Assembly: GCA_000611775.1 (NCBI GenBank)
Contig: KK106982.1
Coordinates: 1,906,643-1,970,642, forward strand
Reading direction: 5' to 3'
Origin: Umbilicaria muhlenbergii
Taxonomy: Eukaryota; Ascomycota; Lecanoromycetes; Umbilicariales; Umbilicariaceae
Length of the DNA: 64,000 nt
Shown here: one piece after another, positions 55,055 to 64,000 of the stretch
Numbering within the stretch: the stretch's first letter is position 1
Layout: every line of letters starts with the position of its first letter
Position numbers and translations under genes: made by a program
The notes under the pieces: generated by a model
What the model was told of the DNA's origin: nothing
The model's input: only the letters and a program-made list of their open reading frames with translations
Databases searched by the model: none

Positions 55055-56704
55055 TCAGGCTTTAACTACCTCCTTAAGTTCCTTCCAAATGGCTTTAAAA
55101 GCCTTGGCAAGCTTCTTATCAATCACTGCTTGCTCCCGTTCCTCCTTATTTTCTGCCCTAATCAGGGCTCTCCTATGCTTCTCCACCATATTATCCACCC
55201 GTGTGACTGTCTTTCGCCTCACCTCTTTCACAGTGATAACCCCCCCCTTTTGAGCTACATTTCCCTTCAAAACCTTCCTCTTTATCTTAGCAATTGCCTC
55301 CTGACGTGTAGCTAGAAAGTCTCGCTCCGTGATTTGTAGTGTATGAGCGGAAGTAAAAGAACCTTTGATAAATCGTTCCACATGAATTTGAAAGTCTTTA
55401 TCAATGACTTGAAGCTTCTTAATGGTGGTTTGAAGCTTCTTTCCATGCACAATAAGCTCTTGTATGGTGTGAGGTGTCCGTGCAAAAGCGGGAGCTGTAG
55501 CAGGGGGGGGTGTAACTGATCTAGCGGAGGCCTGAATTGCCTCAATTTTGAAGAGAACCACGCGTGGATTGTAGGGTATAAGACCAGTGTTTTTCCAGGC
55601 TGAAAGGATTGAGGATTTGATGAAAGTCTGAGATTGTATGGTCTGAAAAGAAGCCAGAAAATTCAGTTTGTTGAAGTTCATGTTGCCTGCTCTAACCGCT
55701 GAGTCTATGGCCTCTGTATGATGATGTTTGAATGGCTGGAAAATGCCCACATCTAAAGGCTGCGTTAAATGTGTAGAATGAGCTGGAAGGCGGAATAGAA
55801 GGATTTTCTTTCTCTTAGCAAATTGCCAGAATTCATACGTCATATGAGAGCCAAAGCCGTACAGTATAAGCATTCTATAATACCTGATTTGAGTCTTTTT
55901 AGAATGTGTGTCGAAGTGTTCTAGCCACTGAACAGCCAGATTGTCATTAGAGTAACCAGTTGAAGAAGTGGCCAATAGAATGTCTTCATCCAGGTCATTA
56001 ACCCCTCACTTCTTTAAAATATTGACGCCTTGAATGATAATCATGAGGGGTATATCATTGCCTACGCCATTGATTGATTCAACAGATGTAAGGTAGTCAC
56101 GATTGTCTGAATCTGACAAGAGAAGAGGCTTATTTGCATCTGCTGTAATAACCCAATGAGTCTTTCCAACCTCAACCCTAAATTCAGTCTCATTCATGTT
56201 TCATGTGTCTTGATCAGCTACCTTTAAGCCTTCTTTTGCTTCTCTGTAAGCAGTAAAGTAGGCTGAAATCTCCTCTGTGTTGTGCCTGGCTTTTCATACA
56301 GCTGACAAGGGTTTTTGCTTTCATTTTAGGTATTCTGGGTGATGTTCAAGGAATCATGCAGCCCAATGTGCTTCAACTGTGAGTGAAGAAGAACTGTCAA
56401 TGACAGCCTCAGCAAGTAGGAAATTTGCAGCCTCACTGAGCAACTTGACTGTGAGAGACATATTGACAGTGTTCAGGTGTTCAATATAATCACATATGGC
56501 CTGCTCTTGTTCATCAGTCAGGGCTTTGTTGGAGGCATTTCATGTGAACTTTGAAGCTTGCCCTTTTAGGCGTCTTTGGAGGCGATGAGGTTTTATGTCA
56601 TGGGCTTTGGCAGCAGCAGCAGCGGTGGCAAAATTACCATTATAAAAGGCTTGAATGGCCTCTTCTACGCGTGCTTCAGAAGCCTCATAAGTGTCAGACA
56701 TCAT
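55055..56704 (-). pseudogene. broken pogo-type transposase
   Basis: A single frame of 550 codons on the minus strand begins at the ATG at 56704 and ends at 55055. No frameshift is seen, but six in-frame stops occur and all six are TGA. The N-terminal part has the helix-turn-helix features of the family (KALTDEQEQAI, HHPEYLK). The DDE_1 core is recognisable from NMNETEF (family form NMDETGF), through GFGSHMTYEFWQFAK and PAHSTHLTQPLDVGIFQPFK. The first catalytic Asp has become Asn and the second (DGHGSH in relatives) is Tyr here; the third (PLDVG) remains. Both changes in NMDETGF are G-to-A at the last base of TGG triplets. The protein would be inactive even without the stops. Confidence 0.88.
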
Positions 56705-56745
56705 TGTGGAAAGCAATCACGTCTTGAATTGAATGGTTGATTTGT

Positions 56746-56828
56746 CTAGAATTGCGTCTTTGAGCCGGCAGCGTCTTTGAGCCGGCTAGCACTAATAAGT
56801 GAACGATTATTAGTAGGCGGGGCACGAT
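56746..56828. repeat. right terminal inverted repeat of the pogo-type element
   Basis: 83-bp partner of 54909-54991; the element ends here against TA. Contains the same paired inner subrepeats in inverse orientation. Confidence 0.93.
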
Positions 56829-57430
56829 TAAATACTACCTAAGTGGGGCATTAAGCTAGAATGGTACTAGGCCTAATCGGGCAATAGGTGACTACATAGG
56901 GCAATAGTGACTACATGGAGTAAGTGCGCCTGGCGCCGTAACAGAAACTTACACAACGAAAGTCATGAGTTGACACAACTTCATTGTGGACTTCTGAGCT
57001 CTACCTTGAGCAGCAGCAGTGAGAAACGTGTTATCTCAGAGAACTCAGACTGATCATAACACACAGCTCACCAAGAAGGTGATGGCAGAAGTGACGATGA
57101 TGGTGACAGCAGCGGTGCTTGTAGAAATTGATTAGTTAAGAATTAGTTATACGTTGCAGGTAACAGAGGCATATAAATTTTGACATTGAGACGTTTGAGG
57201 GTATTAAAACTACATATGGATGAAAATGGTGATCTTTGACTGTGGCCTTCAATAATGGTGCCACTTGTTTTGATCGTACACCAAGGGCGGTGGGGCTCGA
57301 GGTTAATCTTATCTCACAGGGCTGACGGCTACACTAGCGTATTGTGGGGTACGCCACTTTGGAAAAGAGGAAAATTATCTGGTGACTGCAAAATCAAATC
57401 GCCTCCGACCTGATCTCCAACATAAAAATC
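56829..57430. other. intergenic, RIO1 upstream region
   Basis: 600 bp between transposon and RIO1. No gene. The last 100 bp must contain the RIO1 promoter; no clear TATA box is seen. Confidence 0.5.
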
Positions 57431-59149
57431 ATGGCAGATCCCGAGAATCTAGTCGCTGGGCAAACACCGACCCATACCTATGTACGCAATCAGGGCTACA
57501 TAACCAGCAATGCGGAGATTGAGGGCGCAAACCAAGCGTCAGAGACAGAAGGGCCGGTGCTTGCGGACGGTCATGAGGATTACGAGCAGGAAGAAGACTA
57601 CGACGACATATTTGCAGGCGATGAGCTAGATGACGAAGACCTTGCCTCCTACAATCCTGCGGATTACACTAAGACTTACAACCGCCAACGCCGATTACAA
57701 GAGGCGTCCTCCGATCCTAACGCTCAAAGATCCACTCTGCCAAAGACCAACACTCAAAAACCTACCGCGAATACTCTTGCGTCTGTGGACGACCAGATTA
57801 CGTCTTTGTCTCGCCATGCGGCGAAGCTCAAACTTGATAATCGACAGTCGGGGCTGGGAGGTAAACTTGACAAAGCTGGGGATAAGAGTGACAGAGCCAC
57901 GAGCGAGCAGGTTTTGGATCCACGCACACGAATGATACTGCTTCAGATGATCAATCGGAACATCGTCTCAGAAGTCAACGGTTGCTTGTCTACAGGGAAG
58001 GAAGCGAACGTCTACCATGCGGTAACAATACCTCAAGATGATGGCTCTGACGCGGCAGTAGCTCCCATACAGCGGGCAATAAAGGTTTATAAGACCAGTA
58101 TATTGGTTTTCAAGGACAGAGACAAGTATGTCACAGGAGAATACAGGTTCAGACAGGGATACAGCAAAAGCAACAACCGGGCCATGGTCAAGGTATGGGC
58201 GGAGAAAGAGATGAGAAATCTGAAACGTATACACGCCTCGGGTATACCGTGTCCTGACCCAGTGCACCTACGACTGCATGTTCTCGTCATGGGCTTTCTG
58301 GGTGACAAGCGCGGAATACCGGCACAACGACTGAAAGATGTCGAGCTCGAGGGCGCCGAAGTCGAATCGAGATGGCGGGCCCTGTACATGCAATTGCTAG
58401 GGTATATGCGTATCATGTACCAGACCTGCCGCTTAGTCCATGCCGATTTGAGCGAGTACAACATTCTTTACCACGAGGATAAGCTCTGGATCATCGACGT
58501 GAGTCAGAGTGTAGAGCACGACCATCCAAGGAGTCTGGAATTCCTGCGAATGGACGTCAAAAACGTCAGCGATTTCTTCAGGCGAAAAGGCGTAGATACA
58601 CTGCCTGAACGGATGACATTCGGCTTCGTGACGGCGGTGGAAGGGCCTAGTCAGATGGTCGATATGGGTAATGCGTTGGACAAGCTTTACGAAGCTCGGA
58701 CGAGTACGGACATCGAAGGTGGAGCAGAAGAGGAGGTTGACAACGAGGTGTTTCGGAACCAGTACATACCGCAGACGCTTGAGCAGGTGTATGACGTGGA
58801 GCGAGATGCCGAGCAAGTAGGGAAGACCGGCAAAGATGACCTGGTGTATCGTGACCTGCTGGCGGACAAAGTACCACAAAGCGCTCCCGTCACAACCGAC
58901 GGTGTCCACGATAGCTCCACAGCGGAAAGCGATGACGGTAGTGCCGGGACTTCAGATAGCGAGGTAGACAAGGACCATCTAGATCCCTTCGCCAAAAAGA
59001 ATCCTCGAGGCAAGCGATTCGAAGACAAGGAGAGCAAGAAAGAGCACAAGAAGCAGGTCAAGGAGGAAAAGCGGGAGAAGCGTGAAAAGAAAATGCCGAA
59101 GCATGTCAAGAAGAAGCTAATCAGCACCTCTGCGCGCCACAAGCATTGA
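57431..59149 (+). CDS. RIO1: atypical serine/threonine kinase RIO1
   Basis: Single exon, 572 residues, start at 57431 with A at -3 (ATCATGG). The acidic N-terminus (EDYEQEEDYDDIFAGDELDD) precedes the RIO domain, about 170-410. Motifs: flexible P-loop STGKEANVYHA (near 187-197), ATP-anchoring AIKVYKTSILVFKDRDKYV, hinge VLVMGFLG, catalytic loop VHADLSEYN with Asp339, and metal-binding IIDVSQSV with Asp356. The C-terminal tail is extremely basic (KEHKKQVKEEKREKREKKMPKHVKKK), usual for RIO1 and fitting ribosome binding. RIO1 acts in late 18S rRNA maturation in the cytoplasm and in the cell cycle. All key residues are present, so it should be active. Confidence 0.96.
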   Translation: MADPENLVAGQTPTHTYVRNQGYITSNAEIEGANQASETEGPVLADGHEDYEQEEDYDDIFAGDELDDEDLASYNPADYTKTYNRQRRLQEASSDPNAQRSTLPKTNTQKPTANTLASVDDQITSLSRHAAKLKLDNRQSGLGGKLDKAGDKSDRATSEQVLDPRTRMILLQMINRNIVSEVNGCLSTGKEANVYHAVTIPQDDGSDAAVAPIQRAIKVYKTSILVFKDRDKYVTGEYRFRQGYSKSNNRAMVKVWAEKEMRNLKRIHASGIPCPDPVHLRLHVLVMGFLGDKRGIPAQRLKDVELEGAEVESRWRALYMQLLGYMRIMYQTCRLVHADLSEYNILYHEDKLWIIDVSQSVEHDHPRSLEFLRMDVKNVSDFFRRKGVDTLPERMTFGFVTAVEGPSQMVDMGNALDKLYEARTSTDIEGGAEEEVDNEVFRNQYIPQTLEQVYDVERDAEQVGKTGKDDLVYRDLLADKVPQSAPVTTDGVHDSSTAESDDGSAGTSDSEVDKDHLDPFAKKNPRGKRFEDKESKKEHKKQVKEEKREKREKKMPKHVKKKLISTSARHKH

Positions 59150-60280
59150 GAAGCCCCCGAACGCATTCAAATCTTCACCACCTCCGTGTGTGGTTTGGCG
59201 TCTATCAAGCTAGCCAGGTATGCCACTCCCCCCGTTGTTTCATTTCTATCGCCAAGATACCCCGAATCCATGAAGAAGACCAAACCCCCTCCAAGCAGGC
59301 GAAGCGTTTCTCTCGTTTCGTTCGTGCATGAAACCACGTCTGCCATTTTTCAGGATTGGGGACAAAGAAGCCATGATGCTTGCTGCAGAGAAAAGAGAGC
59401 CCTGAGACCTCCCATGTTGTTTTCAGCACCGATTACTCGATAGGGAGTATAGGCGTGTACTGACGTATTTTCACTAGGATTGCGCTCATATAGAGTTTTG
59501 AGCAAGTGCAGGGTCGGAGCGGCTAGGTTGGGGATGTGCTAGGCGCTTCTGGCGAGTGCTGGTGAAGAGTACTCTACTCTGGGGACGAGGCTGAAGGCTA
59601 GGGGATGGCATGCGGTCATACTCTGTGCGTGGGGACACTGGTTTGACAGACTGTCGACGGGGCCGTGGTCTGGATTGGTCCTTGGCTTCAATTCCATTCA
59701 CGTTAGTGGTATCCATGCCAATTTCACTGGCTGTTGGCATCAAATAGGCTTGGCTCACGGCCGCCGTTCGAGCCAGGTCAGCACCCACCAGCCTGGTCAA
59801 GGATGCACCATATAGTCTGGGTAACAAGCATCACAGGACCTGCTAACCCTAATAACCAACTGGCAGTCATCTTTAAACACCACGACAGTGTATGAAGAGG
59901 TGGAGGAAACGAAGTTAAATAAAAACTGTACGGTGCTTGTACATCTTTTCCCAGTGCAATAAATATGATCATAGGAGCTACATCCAAACCTCTGGGCAAT
60001 CCATTCACGCGTCCTCTTTTGCACACTAGTCACGCTCGAGACTCGGAGAGTGAACGAGGGACCCCTGAATAACTCTTCGTGGAGAGAGTTCAAATAAAAC
60101 TTCGCATAATAGATGTCCATCACCATCTGATTTCTTTGTGGATTTTTGGCCAAAGGGTAGACGTATTATCCTGTTAAGTGGCGATCAGTCCTCAAGCGGA
60201 GGATCCCCTAGATATCTCAAAAGTGGCAGGAGTTTTGGATATGTTGCGTACTTGAGCATGCGGTTTGACTTACTGGTTTG
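59150..60280. other. intergenic, transition to repeat DNA
   Basis: No gene supported. A minus-strand frame of 118 codons at 59797-60153 has mixed composition and could be a remnant, but shows no motif. Confidence 0.45.
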
Positions 60281-60284
60281 CTGT

Positions 60285-60577
60285 TGGGAGCCCCCTCGGT
60301 CCCTTTCTTGAGGACTGTAATTTGGTCTGATGGTGCGTCGGGGGCCCCCTGAGTCTCTTCTGTTGAGAATGTCATTTGATTGATTTGAGAGTACGCCGGG
60401 GGCCCCTCAGCTTCTTCTTGGAAGAATGTCACTTGGTGTGATAGTGCGTTAGGGAACCCCTCAGTTTCATTTCGTAAGACGGTTATTTGAGCTGAAAGTG
60501 CGCTGGCGTGGCCCCTCAGTCTCGTTTCTTAAGACTGTCTTTGATTCTCAGACTGCGCTGGGGGTCGCCAATGCTAC
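60285..60577. repeat. five-unit tandem repeat of 54-58 bp
   Basis: Units with a CCCC core at about 60291, 60345, 60403, 60457 and 60512 share a layout of GGGGCCCC, a CTC(A/G)GT(C/T)T stretch, TT(G/A)AGA or similar, and GTGCG(T/C). On the minus strand three or four units read in one frame as an 18-19 residue repeat of the form T(V/F)xxxETEGxPxAxSxQ. The spacing is close to multiples of three, which suggests former coding sequence. Confidence 0.8.
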
Positions 60578-60599
60578 CTTAAGGGAAGGCTACGAGATG

Positions 60600-61080
60600 A
60601 ACATACAGTATAAAAACAGTAGTGTTAATAAACACTGAATACCAACCGTCCAAGTAGTTAAAAAACCATAAACTGTTGAATTGAATTGACTGTTTTGTGA
60701 TTGTAGCCGTAGACAGGATAAACGGTTTTTGAACTGTTATTTAGTATATTCGTTCTCGTGAAAATGTACAATCACACTAATTGCCTGTAAGGACCATTGA
60801 ACGTTCTATTTTGATATCTGTTTTTAGAGACAATCTGTAATTCAACTGAATAGTCAACAGTAGCCGTAATATGTTGTCCATGTTACCAATATCAAATCAG
60901 TCAAATGATATATCTATAGACGTACCGTTTTACATCAAGACAGTAGATATAAAATTACAGCAAATCATTGTCACCGGCTTAATCTCAGTAAACGGTGGCT
61001 AAATCGTTATTAAGCCGTTTATCAATTCTATGAATCACAACAGTTCAAAGTTCATAGCCAAGCTGCCAAGCCCACCACAC
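60600..61080. other. AT-rich DNA with recurring ACTGTT/ACCGTT words
   Basis: About 480 bp, low GC, with many close copies of AACTGTT, AACGGTT and CCGTTT in both orientations. CCA and TGG are present here, unlike the block to its right. No gene. Confidence 0.5.
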
Positions 61081-64000
61081 TGAGCTGAAAAATTGAAACA
61101 AGCTTGAAATCTCAAAGTTTCTGAGTCTCATCCTTCTTGCTTTAGGTAAAGTAATTTTCTGTCAGTCACTTTTGATGCTAAGACTACGTCTTCTGTTTAT
61201 TGGGTTGTAAAAAGCTTGCTTTCATTTTCTAGCGAGATGTCTAGCTTTTATGCTCAAGAAGGCTAAACCTATTTGAGAAAGTAGGTAGTTCATAACATTT
61301 CCCTCACTTTTTCAAAGAAGCTGTCGCCCTCAACGCTCAGCAATAACAGAAGGTAGATAAAAGGCTTCTTGAGTGTAGAAGTGTAACACAGAGCTCACAT
61401 AAAGACATTTTCCAGCCCTCAGCATGTTGTCAAACATCTATCAAAGAAGTGAACATTTGAAGTAAAAGAAAAGCACCTTGCAAGCATAATTAAAGTGAAG
61501 TTCTTCATTCAAGAACTCAGAGCTTCTTCTGCTGTTCATCTTAATGTGCTCTTTATTATCAATTCAGCATGTCTTCATCCTTCAGTGAAGGTGTACTCTC
61601 ACTTCTTTCAACCTTGATCCTCTTCATCAAGGTTTTTCAATCATCACTGATGTTCAGGCCTTCATAACTTCACTTGAGCATTTTCATTTTCATATGACTG
61701 TATAGTCAGCTCATGTTCTTTGAGTCTGTCTCACGGGTCACCCTTCTGAAGATGTTTATCAGCATGTCTTTTAATTCATTCATCTCCTCCTTTGTTTCCT
61801 TTGAGAACTTGATGACTTCATTCATCATGCTGCTTTCTCTCATATCCTTCATCACATTGATCATTACCCTTAAATGTTCAGACAGTCTTTTCACCTTATT
61901 CATCATACTACTCATATCTTTACTGAGAATCACTCTCAAGGCCTTCCTTTCTTCTTTATCAGAGTGAGCTTCAGTAGAGTTATCAACACTCTGTTGCAGT
62001 TTAAAATCTGAAGAGGACTTCTCTCATGTCTTATGTTTCTTCATGTCTGATGTAGCTGATGTGATCTCATCAACATTCTTCAGGCTCTTACCTGTCATTA
62101 TCTTGATCACCTTGAAGTTTTCAGTTGACAGCTTTTAACTCACTGATAATTCTTCCTGCATTCAAGTGATTCTCTTTTAATTCTTGCTGTTTTTTCAGAA
62201 AGCTGTTTGACTCTTCTCTTTTTCTTCAGAGTTTATGAATTCATACATCTTTTTTCATATCTTGTTGTACAACACTTTTTTGTTCTTTATGACTGCTCTG
62301 ACTTTCATCACAGGTTTAAAGCTTGACCTCATCTTTCTCATTCACTTGATTGAATTAAAGTCTGTGCCTCAATGTGCTGTGCATTTTGCTGATGATATCT
62401 CATTTTTTATTATCTCTGCAGTCAGGACGTCTGTCAATCTTATGTATTTTAAAGATCAAGTTGAAGTGTCATCCTTCTTGTAGTCTTCTCAGTTAAATTC
62501 TTTCATCATTATTGATCAGTCTGTAAATGCTTCACTTGAAGGTTGAGTTCTCTGTTTTGTCATTATCTTTGTACTGACTGCTTTTCCTACTCTATAGACT
62601 CTTACTCAGTACTCAAGTCTCAGTATTTAAACTCATTCTTTAATAGACCTCAGATCTTTCTTCTCTGTCTTCATGAACATCATTTCAGGAGCTTTGATCA
62701 GAAGTGTAAACTTGTTCATGAATGTTCACTGTGATGAAAGGTATGAAGGCGTCATGCTTGTGATTATAAAATGATGTTTGATATCTTTGATTGAAAGTGA
62801 AGGCTTGTTCAAGAGTGTTCACTGTGATGAAAGGTGTGAAGGTGTCACGCTTATGATTGTAAAATGATCTTTAATATAAGAGATGAGCTCTGTGATGTTA
62901 AGCTTATCTGTTATTATCTTTTTCAGAGTGATAACTCATCCTGTCTGCTCATGTGAAGATTACTCAAATATGCTGAAGTCTTCAGCTTTGAAACCTTCAA
63001 GGTCTGACAAGTTTGATGTCTTTAAATGTGCTTCAGTTGTCCTCCTCACTCAATGTTCAGTGATTGAACTGAGGAACAGACTGATAAAAAGTCTTGCTGA
63101 TGACAAATTTTACAGTTTGTAAGCTTTCAGGCTTGCATAAGCGGGCTGAATCATGATGAGATCAGTAGTTGCAAGTGATATGAGTGTCATAGAGATGAGT
63201 GCAATTGAGGTGAGTGTGACTGAGGCATGCACATGTGAGGTGAGTGTAATTGAGGCAGGTGAGAATGAGATGATTTAAACTTTCCTCTCTTCCCTTTCTC
63301 TCATTTCTCTCAATATCACTTTAGTTTTATTCTTATCAATTTGCTCTGAATTAGTTCCCTCACTCTTTGCTTTCTCTTTCAGAGCAGCCTTTTGATATTT
63401 TATATCATCTCAGTTATTCTTATGATGTTTCTCTGCAGTTAAGCACTTCATTTCTGCTTTAATGACTTAATCTGCTCTTTTTCTCCTTTCTCCTTCTGAG
63501 CTGTTGCTGTAGTATGTGAACATTAACTCATCCTTGCCCTCACTGAGCTTGATGATGTGTGAGCATTTCTTCATAGTAATAACCTGAGCTTGAGATCATT
63601 CTGGCTGACGGTGATAGAGTTTGTTTAAATTTAAGACTTGATTTGTGTTGTCTTTTCACATCAAGTAGAGCTTATGAGCTTCTGCAAAGTTGTAATTGAT
63701 ATTGAAGTTCTCTTCTGTGCTGACAAAGCTGTTTAGTGTGAGGCTTCATTCAGGTCTGCCTCACTGATCTTCTTTTAACTTATAAATGTTTGAGTCATGA
63801 GGTCAGTTGAGTCATCATTTTGATTCTTTCATGAGGTGATAATATAGTTCATATGAAATAAATTGTAAGAGCAGGACTACTGTGTAAATGAGATCTTTCA
63901 CTGATGAAATGCTCTCACATATCTCTTGTAATGTGAAAGCTCCGCCTGATGATGACAGCTCAGCATTTCATAATTCAGAATCATGTTGATGTATTAAGGA
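61081..64000. repeat. AT-rich mutated relic block, family not identified
   Basis: About 2.9 kb to the window end, low GC, rich in TCA, TGA, CTT and AAG. Open frames are short on both strands; minus-strand ones give charged, helix-like peptides (for example around 61706-61939), which suggests decayed coding sequence of a transposable element. I could not assign a family and do not see ends or terminal repeats, so it may extend beyond the window. Its most striking trait is near absence of TGG/CCA, described under findings. It is broken, with many stops. Confidence 0.7.
62693..62878. repeat. 93-bp tandem duplication inside the relic block
   Basis: Two copies beginning TTTGAT at 62693 and 62786, about 80 percent alike, with the shared core GTTCACTGTGATGAAAGGT. 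Differences are mostly transitions, so the duplication is older than some of the mutation. Confidence 0.8.

Larger units (their letters stand above)
54882..56828 (-). mobile_element. pogo/Fot1-type DNA transposon, inactive
   Basis: 1947-bp element flanked by a TA dinucleotide at both ends (54880-54881 and 56829-56830), the target duplication of the Tc1/mariner-pogo group. Terminal inverted repeats of 83 bp (54909-54991 and 56746-56828) differ at one base by my reading. The left end carries one more 27-bp copy of the outermost part (54882-54908). Each repeat ends inside with two direct copies of CCGGCTCAAAGACGC. The interior is one transposase frame on the minus strand, now closed by stops. 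The near-identical ends suggest a fairly recent insertion. It lies between the GMC gene and RIO1 and breaks no gene I can see. Confidence 0.93.

Noticed and set aside
59797-60153. 118-codon minus-strand frame between RIO1 and the repeats
   Set aside because: Mixed composition and no motif; might be a remnant but cannot be supported as a gene.

Overview
The window looks like nuclear DNA of a filamentous ascomycete (Pezizomycotina, most likely a dothideomycete). The support is short introns of about 45-100 bp with GT..AG ends, eukaryotic housekeeping proteins (SMC3, RIO1, MRH4, SSM4/DOA10, UBP12, BOL3), secreted Ser/Thr-rich wall-type proteins, and an abrupt change to an AT-rich, mutated repeat block at the right end. 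The species assignment is inference; the gene calls rest on recognisable protein motifs and on exon joins whose reading phase I checked base by base.

Layout. 1-5033 is the 3' four fifths of SSM4/DOA10, an ER/nuclear-envelope ubiquitin ligase cut by the window edge. 6841-10348 is a large secreted repeat protein with four copies of a cysteine-bearing domain. 10809-11773 (-) is an EXPERA/emopamil-binding-like membrane protein. 12249-12999 is a probable small secreted protein with an unresolved intron. 14419-18240 is a nine-exon protein with a fungal STAND-type N-terminal helical domain. 18796-20778 (-) is the mitochondrial DEAD-box helicase MRH4. 21165-22473 (-) is a two-domain fasciclin protein with a probable GPI signal. 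24901-30159 is UBP12-like ubiquitin hydrolase, followed by a (AAGAAGACG)n microsatellite and an uncharacterised 445-residue acidic protein. 33524-37021 is a long low-complexity protein with a SUMO-interacting motif. 37496-38059 (-) is BOL3. A gene-free stretch of almost 6 kb follows. 44027-46443 is a GAC1-like PP1 glycogen-targeting subunit, 47520-51439 (-) SMC3, 52158-54427 (-) a secreted seven-exon GMC oxidoreductase, 54882-56828 a dead pogo/Fot1-type DNA transposon with near-perfect ends, and 57431-59149 RIO1. After 59.2 kb no intact gene is seen: there is a five-unit coding-period tandem repeat (60.28-60.58 kb) and then AT-rich relic DNA to the end.

Together the genes are an ordinary mix of ubiquitin control (SSM4, UBP12), chromosome cohesion (SMC3), mitochondrial maintenance (MRH4, BOL3), ribosome maturation (RIO1), glycogen control (GAC1) and surface/secreted proteins; I see no biosynthetic cluster. 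The two most unusual signals are compositional. First, from about 61.1 kb to the end the trinucleotide TGG/CCA is almost absent while TGA/TCA is very frequent, and the invariant motif of the nearby pogo transposase carries the same TGG-to-TGA change. This is not the classical CpA-to-TpA repeat-induced mutation. Second, eight genes show a switch from C-rich to G-rich coding strand near their 3' ends.
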